A stretch of DNA of 64,000 nucleotides from Agaricicola taiwanensis (GTDB lineage: Bacteria > Pseudomonadota > Alphaproteobacteria > Rhizobiales > Methylopilaceae). A program made the position numbers and the translations under genes. Below are positions 18,954-26,640 of this stretch, in pieces; positions within the stretch are counted from its first letter, which is position 1, and every line of letters starts with the position of its first letter. The notes under the pieces were generated by a model, which saw nothing but the letters and a program-made list of their open reading frames with translations, ran no database searches and had not been told where the DNA came from. The DNA lies in contig NZ_BMCP01000001.1 of NCBI RefSeq assembly GCF_014635245.1, forward strand, positions 1,054,001-1,118,000, in the 5' to 3' direction.

Positions 18954-19571
18954 ATGAATGATGCACCCCAGACCTCTTCGCGGACCTCATCGGATCTGGC
19001 GCGCCGTCACAAGCGCGTCGCCATGATTTGTGTGCTGTTCGGCAGCACCATGCTCGGCGCGGCATTCGCTGCCGTCCCGCTTTACGACCTCTTCTGCCGG
19101 GTGACGGGCTTCGGCGGTACCACCACGGTCGCCTCGTCCGCGCCGGCGGCAGCGCTGGAGCGCACCGTCAAGGTCCGTTTCGACGGCAATGTGGCGCCAG
19201 GCCTGTCGTGGGAGTTCGTTCCCGAGGAGCGCGAGGTTACCGTCAAGCTCGGCGAGACCCGCATGGTGGTCTATAAAGCGACCAATCTCTCCTCGCAGGA
19301 CACCTGGGGCACGGCCAGTTACAACGTATCGCCGGGCATCACCGGCTCCTATTTCGCCAAGCTTCAGTGCTTCTGCTTCACCAAGCAGCACCTGAAACCG
19401 GGCGAAACCCTGAACATGCCCGTCGTCTTCTTCGTGGATCCCGCAATTGTCGAGGATGGCGATGCGAGCCGGGTAAAGACGATCACGCTTTCCTACACCT
19501 TCTTCCCCACCGAACCTGACGCCAAGCCGACAGCGCAGGTGGGAACGACCAAGACGCAACAGCCTATGTGA
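18954..19571 (+). CDS. ctaG: Cytochrome c oxidase assembly protein CtaG/Cox11
   Basis: A 205-residue protein with a short cytoplasmic tail, one transmembrane helix (near residues 22-43) ending in the [16 protein letters not shown] signature, and an Ig-like periplasmic domain. That domain carries the copper-binding CFCF motif in [12 protein letters not shown]. Cox11 inserts copper into the CuB site of subunit I. It sits within the oxidase operon, 17 bases after coxF. The tail after FFPTEPDA is poorly conserved. Confidence 0.97.
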   Translation: MNDAPQTSSRTSSDLARRHKRVAMICVLFGSTMLGAAFAAVPLYDLFCRVTGFGGTTTVASSAPAAALERTVKVRFDGNVAPGLSWEFVPEEREVTVKLGETRMVVYKATNLSSQDTWGTASYNVSPGITGSYFAKLQCFCFTKQHLKPGETLNMPVVFFVDPAIVEDGDASRVKTITLSYTFFPTEPDAKPTAQVGTTKTQQPM

Positions 19572-19611
19572 CCGTTGGGGCTTCGCCCCGCGACGCGACC
19601 GGAGACGAGAT

Positions 19612-20457
19612 ATGGCCGAGGCACACGCCAAGCATCATGACTACCATCTGGTGGACCCGAGCCCCTGGCCGTTCGTGGCCTCCGTTTCCGCCTTCGTCAC
19701 CGCCATCGGCGCCATCCATTGGATGAAAGGCGGCTCGCCGCTGGTCTTTGCCGTTGGGTTCCTCGGCATTCTCTATGTCATGCTGATGTGGTTCCGGGAT
19801 GTCGTGAAGGAGGCCCAGACCGGCCATCACACCCGTGTCGTGCAGCTCCACAACCGCTATGGCATGATCCTCTTCATCGCCTCCGAGGTGATGTTCTTCG
19901 TCGCCTGGTTCTGGGCCTACTTCGACGTTGCGCTTTATGCCAATGAGGCGGCGCAGTTTCAGCGCACCGAGCTGACCGGCGGCACCTGGCCTCCCGCCGG
20001 CATCCAGACCTTCGATCCCTGGCACCTGCCGCTCCTGAACACGCTCATTCTTCTGACATCCGGCACAACCGTGACCTGGGCGCACCACGCCCTGATCCAT
20101 GGCGACCGCAAGGGCGTGAAGCAGGCACTCTGGATCACGGTGGCCCTCGGCATCCTCTTCAGCCTGTGCCAGGCCTATGAGTACAGCCACGCCACCTTCG
20201 ATTTCGGCGGCCACATCTATGGTGCCACTTTCTTCATGGCGACTGGCTTCCACGGCTTCCACGTCATTGTCGGCACCATCTTCCTCGCGGTCTGCCTCTA
20301 CCGCGTCTACCTCGGCCATTTCACGCCGAAGCAGCATTTCGGCTTCGAGGCGGCCGCCTGGTACTGGCATTTCGTGGACGTGGTCTGGCTGTTCCTCTTC
20401 GCCTGCATCTACGTCTATGGCTATGGAGGCCCTGTGGCGGGCGCCGCCGCGCACTGA
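19612..20457 (+). CDS. coxC: Cytochrome c oxidase subunit III
   Basis: A 281-residue seven-helix membrane subunit. It begins with the family's [13 protein letters not shown] segment, contains [13 protein letters not shown] and [13 protein letters not shown], and ends with [17 protein letters not shown]. Subunit III stabilises the aa3 core and its proton uptake. It has a good ribosome site (GGAGACGAG) and follows ctaG by 40 bases, as in other alphaproteobacteria. Confidence 0.97.
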   Translation: MAEAHAKHHDYHLVDPSPWPFVASVSAFVTAIGAIHWMKGGSPLVFAVGFLGILYVMLMWFRDVVKEAQTGHHTRVVQLHNRYGMILFIASEVMFFVAWFWAYFDVALYANEAAQFQRTELTGGTWPPAGIQTFDPWHLPLLNTLILLTSGTTVTWAHHALIHGDRKGVKQALWITVALGILFSLCQAYEYSHATFDFGGHIYGATFFMATGFHGFHVIVGTIFLAVCLYRVYLGHFTPKQHFGFEAAAWYWHFVDVVWLFLFACIYVYGYGGPVAGAAAH

Positions 20458-20550
20458 CACTTTCTTAACCCTGACCGCGCTATCGGCCCTGCCACAAGCC
20501 CGCCACAGGCGAGGCGCATTGGCGGGGCCGACGTGTATCTGGAGTATGGA

Positions 20551-20925
20551 ATGCTTGATGGGCACTACCCACCGTTATCGCCCTATGCGACCGGCCTTGC
20601 CGGGCGTTGCCCGCGGTGCGGCCAGGGACGGCTCTTCCACGGCTTTATCGCGCTCAATAAAGAGTGCGCGATCTGCAGTCTGGATTTCGATTTCGCTGAC
20701 GCCGGCGACGGACCGGCCGTGTTCGTCATCATGATGGCCGGGTTCCTCATCGTTGGCGCGGCGCTTTGGGCGGAACTCGTTCTCGCGCCGCCGCTCTGGC
20801 TGCATCTTGTTGTCTTTCTGCCGCTGACGCTGGTGATCTGCCTTGGCATGCTGCGCCCTCTGAAGGGGCTGCTCCTGGCTCTGCAATACCGCAACCGTGC
20901 ATCGGAAGGTCAGCGTGAACGCTGA
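20551..20925 (+). CDS. DUF983 membrane protein with two CxxC zinc-ribbon motifs
   Basis: A 124-residue protein of the DUF983 family, which habitually lies between coxC and surf1. It has a zinc-ribbon-like head (CPRCGQGRLF and CAICSLDF) followed by two hydrophobic helices. The ATG at 20551, preceded by GGAG, is preferred to a GTG six codons upstream. The role is unknown; the constant genomic position suggests oxidase assembly or metal handling. The end overlaps the surf1 start by 11 bases. Confidence 0.88.
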   Translation: MLDGHYPPLSPYATGLAGRCPRCGQGRLFHGFIALNKECAICSLDFDFADAGDGPAVFVIMMAGFLIVGAALWAELVLAPPLWLHLVVFLPLTLVICLGMLRPLKGLLLALQYRNRASEGQRER

Positions 20926-21658
20926 GGCCAAAACGGGCATCGTAATTCCCGCCGTCCTGACGGCTGTCGCCTTCGTCATCCTTGTCGGCCTGGGAAGCTG
21001 GCAGCTTCAGCGCCTGCACTGGAAGGAAGAGCTGATGGCGCGGGTGGCGCAGCGCATCGAGGAGCCACCCGCTCCGCTTCCTCCCAGATCGGAGTGGGCC
21101 GATCTTGACTATGCGCGTTGGGAGTATCGTCCGGTCACGCTTCATGGCCGGTTCGATCACGGCCGGGAGGCACGGGTCTACACCTTGCTGAGTGAGCCAA
21201 AGGGCCGGGAGCAGGGTGCCGGCTATTTCATCCTGACGCCGCTGTCGCTGGCCGACGGTTCCGGGACAGTGATCGTCAATCGCGGTTTCGTCCCGCAAGA
21301 ACGCGCCGGCCCTGAGACTCGGTCCGAGGGGCAAACGGAAGGCGACGTCACCGTTACCGGTCTGCTGCGAGCACCGGAGGCGGGAAATATGTTCACGCCT
21401 GCGCCGGATCCGCAGAGAAAGCTGTTTTTCTCACGCGATGCCGCAGACATCGCTGCGGGCTATGGCATCACTGATGCGGCGCCGTTCACCGTCGATGCCG
21501 ATGCGACCTCCAATCCGGGTGGCCTGCCCCAGGGAGGTGAAACCCGGATCGCCTTCCCGAACCGGCATCTGGAATATGCCTTGACCTGGTATGGCCTGGC
21601 GGCAGGCCTGCTCGGGGTCTTCGGTGCATGGGCGTGGAGCCGACGGCGCCGGTCCTAA
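20915..21658 (+). CDS. SURF1-family cytochrome oxidase assembly protein
   Basis: A 247-residue SURF1 protein with an N-terminal transmembrane helix followed by the signature LGSWQLQRLHWKEEL, a central periplasmic domain with NRGFVP, and a second helix at the C-terminus (HLEYALTWYGLAAGLLG). SURF1 helps to load haem a onto subunit I. GTG at 20915, five bases after GGAAGG, is preferred to a GTG six codons earlier. It ends the oxidase operon and overlaps the convergent mgtC-like gene by four bases. Confidence 0.93.
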   Translation: MNAEAKTGIVIPAVLTAVAFVILVGLGSWQLQRLHWKEELMARVAQRIEEPPAPLPPRSEWADLDYARWEYRPVTLHGRFDHGREARVYTLLSEPKGREQGAGYFILTPLSLADGSGTVIVNRGFVPQERAGPETRSEGQTEGDVTVTGLLRAPEAGNMFTPAPDPQRKLFFSRDAADIAAGYGITDAAPFTVDADATSNPGGLPQGGETRIAFPNRHLEYALTWYGLAAGLLGVFGAWAWSRRRRS

Positions 21659-22125
21659 CCGCTTCCCTTTTCATCCTTGCCGGCTTCCTGAACCTTGCGT
21701 CCGAGCGGGGTAAGCGCGCGCAGGGTCACAAAGGTCATGAAGGCGATGGCGACCGCCACGTCATAAGCTCCCAGTCCAACCGCCGCGCCGATGGCGCCGG
21801 TGGCCCAGAGGCTGGCTGCCGTTGCCGTTCCGCGGACCGAATCCTCCAGCCGCAGGATCGCCCCGCCGCCGATGAAGCCCATGCCCGTGATCAACCCCTC
21901 CATGATTCGGGCGGTTGCCTCGGGGGAGCCGATCGTGATCCGTTCCGTCGCCTGAATGAAACCGCAGCAGGCGAGGGCCACCAGCGGAAATGTTCTAAGA
22001 CCGGCAGACCTTTCCCGGCGCTCCCGGTCCCAGCCGATCGGAAGCGCCAGCACATAGGCGGCAACCAAGGCCGCAAAGTGCGGCAGGATATTGCCCGGAA
22101 TGAGTTGGCCGAGTTGGTCGATCAT
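21655..22125 (-). CDS. MgtC/SapB-family membrane protein
   Basis: A 156-residue protein with four to five membrane helices and the family motifs LPIGWDRERRERSAGLRTF and GLITGMGFIGGGAIL plus VRGTATAASLWATGAIG. It corresponds to the N-terminal membrane domain of MgtC without the C-terminal ACT-like extension. MgtC proteins inhibit F-type ATP synthase or aid growth in low magnesium in pathogens; short forms in environmental bacteria are uncharacterised. It is convergent with surf1 and co-directional with the aldo/keto reductase gene. Confidence 0.9.
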   Translation of the reverse strand: MIDQLGQLIPGNILPHFAALVAAYVLALPIGWDRERRERSAGLRTFPLVALACCGFIQATERITIGSPEATARIMEGLITGMGFIGGGAILRLEDSVRGTATAASLWATGAIGAAVGLGAYDVAVAIAFMTFVTLRALTPLGRKVQEAGKDEKGSG

Positions 22126-22136
22126 CTGCCGGGCCC

Positions 22137-23084
22137 TCAGGCGCTTGCGTCGTCCAGGGCCGCGATGGCTTCTGAACCGAGTGTCAACCGGGCAGCGCCC
22201 AGGATGTCGCGCAACTGGTCCAGGCTGGTGGCGCTGACGATGGGAGCGGTTACCGAGGGCCGGGCGATGAGCCAGGCGAGGGCGACCTGCGCCGGTGTGC
22301 CGCCAAGCTCGCCTGAGACCTTGTCGAGCGCGGCGAGGATCCGCAGTCCTCGCGCGTTCAGATAGGTGCTCATGCCCTGGCCGCGCGCGCTCTTCCCGAA
22401 ATCGGCGGCGGATCGATACTTTCCAGTGAGAAACCCGGCGGCGAGGCCATAATAGCAGATGACGCCGACGTTCTCCTCCAGGCAGAGGTTTTCAAGGTCG
22501 CCCTCGAAGGCATCCCGGTCATAGAGATTATATTTTGGCTGGAGGCTCTCATAACGGGGCAAGCTCTCACGTTCCGATATGGACAGGGCCGTCTTCAGCC
22601 GCTCCGCCTCGTGGTTTGACGCGCCAATGGCTCGCACCTTCCCCTGTCGGATCAACTGATCGTAGGCCCACAGCGTTTCCTCCATGGGTGCCTCGTGGTC
22701 GTCCACGTGGGATTGGTAGAGGTCGATCCGATCCGTTTTCAGCCGGCGCAGAGAGCCCTCCACCGCTTCCAGGATGTAGTCCTTCGCCAGGCCCTTTCGT
22801 CCGTCGCCAAGATCCCAACCCACCTTGGTGGCGAGCACGACCTTGTCGCGCTTGCGGGAAGAAGCGAGCCATTTTCCGATGATGGTCTCGGACTCGCCAC
22901 CTCTATTGCCGGGCGCCCACCGCGAATAGCTGTCGGCCGTGTCGATGGCGTTGAAGCCGGCGTCAACGAAGGCATCCAGCAACTGGAATGAGGTCGCTTC
23001 ATCGGCGGTCCAGCCAAAGACATTGCCACCGAGAACGATCGGGGCAATCTGAAGACCGGAAGAGCCGAGCGTGCGCATGTCCAT
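22137..23084 (-). CDS. Aldo/keto reductase
   Basis: A 315-residue aldo/keto reductase of the YajO/Tas-like group. It begins MDMRTLGSSGLQIAPIVLGGN, has the catalytic Asp-Tyr in AIDTADSYSRW, the conserved lysine in VLATKVGW, the LYQSHVDD segment with the catalytic histidine, and the NADPH-binding IVSATSLDQL near the end. The frame continues open far upstream across the divergent thrC gene, but that part is only an antisense shadow. The chosen ATG has GGAG eight bases upstream. Substrate unknown. Confidence 0.92.
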   Translation of the reverse strand: MDMRTLGSSGLQIAPIVLGGNVFGWTADEATSFQLLDAFVDAGFNAIDTADSYSRWAPGNRGGESETIIGKWLASSRKRDKVVLATKVGWDLGDGRKGLAKDYILEAVEGSLRRLKTDRIDLYQSHVDDHEAPMEETLWAYDQLIRQGKVRAIGASNHEAERLKTALSISERESLPRYESLQPKYNLYDRDAFEGDLENLCLEENVGVICYYGLAAGFLTGKYRSAADFGKSARGQGMSTYLNARGLRILAALDKVSGELGGTPAQVALAWLIARPSVTAPIVSATSLDQLRDILGAARLTLGSEAIAALDDASA

Positions 23085-23210
23085 GAAGCTATCTCCAAGA
23101 GGTAAGGCTAAAGGATGTAGATGGGACCGGGGCCCCAGAGGGCAAGGCGCATCCTTGCGTCGGAAGGCCACCGGAACTAGGGTGCGCCGCGATATTTCAC
23201 GGAACAAACG

Positions 23211-24629
23211 ATGACGTTTTCCTATCTTTCCACGCGCGGTGAGGCGCCTGTTCTCGGCTTCGCCGACGTCATGCTGGCGGGCCTTGCTCGTGACGGTGGT
23301 CTTTATGTCCCGCAAAGCTGGCCGGCCCTGGATGCTGCGACGATCGCCGGTTTTGCCGGCGCGCCCTATCAGGACGTCGCCGAGCGCGTGATGCTGCCCT
23401 ACATCGGCGATCAGTTTCTGAAGGAAGCGCTTCCAGGCCTTCTTGCCGAGGCCTATGCCGGCTTCAGTCATCCGGCCCTTGCGCCCCTGGTCCAGATTGC
23501 GCCGAACACCTTTGTTCTTGAGCTGTTCCATGGCCCAACGCTCGCGTTCAAAGACGTCGCCATGCAGCTTCTGGCCAAGCTGATGGACAAGGCGCTTGCC
23601 GAGCGTGGCGCCCGTGCCACCATCGTCGCGGCCACCTCCGGTGACACCGGCGGCGCGGCCATCGATGCCTTCAAGAACTCCGAGCGCGTGGACGTCTTCG
23701 TGCTGTTCCCCCATGGCCGTGTCAGCGACGTGCAGCGCCGGCAGATGACGACCGTCGATGCGCCCAACGTGCACGCGGTCGCGGTTGAGGGGGACTTCGA
23801 CGACTGCCAGGCCCTGGTGAAGGCGATGTTCAACGATCATCGCTTTCGCGACCGCCTGGCGCTGGGCGCGGTTAATTCCATCAACTGGGCCCGCATCCTG
23901 GCTCAGGTGGTCTATTACTTCACCGCCGCGGCCGCCCTCGGCGCGCCGCACCGCCCCGTTTCCTTTACCGTGCCGACCGGCAACTTCGGTGACATCCTGG
24001 CCGGCTGGGTGGCGAAGAAGATGGGCCTGCCGGTGGAGCGTCTGGTCGTCGCCACCAACTCCAACGACATCCTCGCCCGTACGCTGGAGACCGGCCGTTA
24101 CGAGATGCGGGGCGTTGCCCCCACCTCGTCGCCCTCCATGGACATCCAGATCTCCTCGAACTTCGAACGCCTGCTGTTTGAGGCGGAAGGCCGCGATACG
24201 GAAAGCCTGCGCCGCCACATGGCAAGTCTTGCCCAGTCAAAGGCTTTCACCCTTGGAACCGGGGCGCTGACCCACATTCGTTCCGAGTTCGATGCTGGCC
24301 GAACCGGCGAAGCACAGGTCGCTGAGACCATAGCCCGAGTGCGCCGTGAGGCGGGCTATATGCTCGATCCGCATACGGCCGTCGCCGTTTCGGTGGCGGA
24401 GCGACAGGCCGGCGATCCGTCTGTTCCCATGGTGGTGCTCGGCACGGCCCATCCGGCCAAGTTCCCCGATGCGGTGGAAGCCGCCTGCGGCGAGCGCCCG
24501 GCGCTTCCGCCCGCGGTGGCCGATCGCCTGTCCGGCCCGGAGCGCATGGATGTTGTCTCCAACGATCTTGGCGCCATACAGGCCTTCGTATCGGCGCGCG
24601 CCCGCGCGGCGAGAGAGAACGCGGCATGA
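23211..24629 (+). CDS. thrC: Threonine synthase
   Basis: A 472-residue PLP-dependent threonine synthase. It starts with the N-terminal module MTFSYLSTRGEAP, then LARDGGLYVP, and carries the PLP-lysine in HGPTLAFKDVAMQ near residue 110 and the phosphate loop ATSGDTGGAAI. It converts O-phosphohomoserine to threonine. The stop overlaps the M16 peptidase start by four bases (ATGA), a pairing common in Hyphomicrobiales. The kinase supplying its substrate (thrB) is encoded at 32118-33083. Confidence 0.97.
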   Translation: MTFSYLSTRGEAPVLGFADVMLAGLARDGGLYVPQSWPALDAATIAGFAGAPYQDVAERVMLPYIGDQFLKEALPGLLAEAYAGFSHPALAPLVQIAPNTFVLELFHGPTLAFKDVAMQLLAKLMDKALAERGARATIVAATSGDTGGAAIDAFKNSERVDVFVLFPHGRVSDVQRRQMTTVDAPNVHAVAVEGDFDDCQALVKAMFNDHRFRDRLALGAVNSINWARILAQVVYYFTAAAALGAPHRPVSFTVPTGNFGDILAGWVAKKMGLPVERLVVATNSNDILARTLETGRYEMRGVAPTSSPSMDIQISSNFERLLFEAEGRDTESLRRHMASLAQSKAFTLGTGALTHIRSEFDAGRTGEAQVAETIARVRREAGYMLDPHTAVAVSVAERQAGDPSVPMVVLGTAHPAKFPDAVEAACGERPALPPAVADRLSGPERMDVVSNDLGAIQAFVSARARAARENAA

Positions 24630-25891
24630 GCGTCGAGATCTCCCGCCTGTCCAACGGTACGGCGGTCGTCACCGAGAGGATGCCGGCTATTCGCACGGCC
24701 TCGCTGTCGGTGGCTTTCGGCGCCGGTGTGCGCTCCGAACAGCCAAGGGAGCATGGCCTCGCGCATTTCCTTGAACATATGGCGTTCAAGGGCACCTCGC
24801 GGCGCAGCGCGAAGGATATCGCCGAGGAGATCGAGCAGGTCGGCGGCGATCTCAATGCCGCCACCGGTGTCGAACAGACCGCCTATTACGCGCGCGTACT
24901 GGAAGGCGACGTGCCGCTCGCCATGGATATCTTGTCGGACATCGTCGCCGATCCGATATTTGATCCCGCCGAGGTACGCCGTGAAAAGGGCGTCATCGTG
25001 CAGGAGATAAGCGCGGTGGACGACACGCCCGACGACCTCATCTTCGATCTTGTCCAGGAAGCCGCCTTTCCCGATCAGGCGCTCGGCCGCTCGATCCTTG
25101 GCACGCCCGGAACAGTCAAGGCGCTGAAACGGCAGGACCTGATCAGCTTCCGCGAGGCGCATTACTGCGCGCCGCAGGCGGTGGTGGCGGCCGCCGGCGC
25201 GGTGGACCATGCCCATATCGTGAAACTGGCTGAAGATCATCTGGCCCTGGGGCAGGGTAAGCCCGCCATGAAGGACCCGGCGCTTTTCAAGGGCGGCGAG
25301 CGGCGGATCGATCGCGATCTGGAGCAGGCGCATGTCGCGCTCGTGTTTCCCGGCCGCGCACTGGTTGATCCCGCGACCTATGCCATCCAGATCTATGCCA
25401 ATATTCTCGGCGGGGGCATGTCCTCGCGCCTCTTCCAGGAAGTGCGTGAGAAGCGCGGTCTTGCCTATTCCGTTTATGCCTTCCACTGGTCCTACGCGGA
25501 CACCGGAATGTTCGGCGTCTACGCGGGCACCGGGGAGAATAGCCTTGCCGAGCTCATGTCGGTGACGCTGGACGAGATGGCAGAGACTGCCGCCACGCTG
25601 ACCGAGCGGGAGGTCATTCGCGCGAAGGCGCAGATGCGCATGGGGCTGACCGTCTCGCTGGAGCAGCCGAGCAGCCGCATTGAGCAGATGACACGTCACA
25701 TGTTCGCCTTCGGCCAGCCGCTGGAAGCCGCCGACATCCTGGAAAGGCTCGAGGCGACGACGGTGGAAGATGTCCGTCACGCCGCGCTCGCCGCGCTCCA
25801 GGGCCCCATGGCGCTTGCCGCGGTTGGTCCCATCGCTGGTCTCGCCAGCGTGGATCGTCTCGCCCAACGCGTTGGCGCTCAGGCGGCTTGA
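24626..25891 (+). CDS. M16-family zinc peptidase (mitochondrial-processing-peptidase-like)
   Basis: A 421-residue pitrilysin-family protein with the inverted zinc motif HFLEHM (HxxEH, near residue 46) and the downstream glutamate in a conserved helix, so it is expected to be active. The EVREKRGLAYSVYAF segment marks the C-terminal half. It is the alphaproteobacterial relative of the mitochondrial processing peptidase beta subunit. It acts on peptides in the cytoplasm or periplasm; no signal peptide is seen. Co-translated with thrC. Confidence 0.95.
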   Translation: MSVEISRLSNGTAVVTERMPAIRTASLSVAFGAGVRSEQPREHGLAHFLEHMAFKGTSRRSAKDIAEEIEQVGGDLNAATGVEQTAYYARVLEGDVPLAMDILSDIVADPIFDPAEVRREKGVIVQEISAVDDTPDDLIFDLVQEAAFPDQALGRSILGTPGTVKALKRQDLISFREAHYCAPQAVVAAAGAVDHAHIVKLAEDHLALGQGKPAMKDPALFKGGERRIDRDLEQAHVALVFPGRALVDPATYAIQIYANILGGGMSSRLFQEVREKRGLAYSVYAFHWSYADTGMFGVYAGTGENSLAELMSVTLDEMAETAATLTEREVIRAKAQMRMGLTVSLEQPSSRIEQMTRHMFAFGQPLEAADILERLEATTVEDVRHAALAALQGPMALAAVGPIAGLASVDRLAQRVGAQAA

Positions 25892-25908
25892 TCGGGGAGG
25901 GTTGCGGT

Positions 25909-26496
25909 TTGGCCCTGTTCCGAACCTTTCCCTCAAGCCCGATGCTTCCCGTGCTTTATCGAGGCGGGCTTTATCTTCGCATGCCGCAGCTCGGGGATTT
26001 CGACCAATGGGCCGAACTGAGAGCCGCGAGCCGCAGTTTCCTGCAGCCTTGGGAGCCGCTGTGGCCGGCGGATGATCTGACCCGGCCATCCTTTCGCCGC
26101 CGCCTGCGCCGCTACGGCGACGAGATCCGCGAAGACAGCGCCTATCCGTTTTTCCTCTTCCGTCAGTCCGATGATGTTCTGCTTGGCGGGCTCACTTTCT
26201 CCAACGTTCGCCGCGGGGTCGTCCAGGCCACGACACTCGGTTACTGGATGGGCTCGCCTCACGCGGGAAAGGGTCTAATGACGGAAGGTGTGCGGGCATG
26301 CCTTCCCTTCGTCTTCGGCCATCTCGGCCTGCACCGCCTGGAGGCAGCCTGCCTGCCCTCCAACGCATCTTCCATCCGTCTCCTCGAAAAGGTCGGATTC
26401 AAGCGCGAAGGCATTGCGCGCCGCTACCTCTGCATCAACGGCCGCTGGCAGGATCATATCCTCTACGGCCTGCTGGCGGACGATCCGCAAGGATAA
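25909..26496 (+). CDS. GNAT-family N-acetyltransferase (RimJ-like)
   Basis: A 195-residue GNAT with the acetyl-CoA loop GYWMGSPHAGKGLMTEG and the C-terminal LHRLEAACLPSNASSIRLLEKVGF of the RimJ/RimL subgroup. Members acetylate protein N-termini, including ribosomal proteins. The TTG at 25909 lies eight bases after GGGGAGG and is preferred; an earlier TTG at 25888 overlaps the M16 stop and lacks a ribosome site. Third gene of the thrC series. Confidence 0.9.
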   Translation: MALFRTFPSSPMLPVLYRGGLYLRMPQLGDFDQWAELRAASRSFLQPWEPLWPADDLTRPSFRRRLRRYGDEIREDSAYPFFLFRQSDDVLLGGLTFSNVRRGVVQATTLGYWMGSPHAGKGLMTEGVRACLPFVFGHLGLHRLEAACLPSNASSIRLLEKVGFKREGIARRYLCINGRWQDHILYGLLADDPQG

Positions 26497-26640
26497 CGGC
26501 GTTTTCGACGAAGCCTTGGCCCCGGGAAAGAGACGGGGATGATGCCACTTCACGGAGCGAACGTGCCTTGCGAAGCCTGACAGGTAGGGTTACCACTGCG
26601 TTCATCGTGTCGGCAAAGCCACACGGGGAGGTTTTTTACG

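Noticed and set aside
23085..24218. Upstream extension of the aldo/keto reductase frame across thrC
   Set aside because: It is antisense to thrC and unlike aldo/keto reductases; the ATG at 23084 starts the family similarity and has a ribosome site.
24356..26089. A 577-codon minus-strand frame
   Set aside because: Antisense shadow of thrC and the M16 peptidase gene, no recognisable domain.
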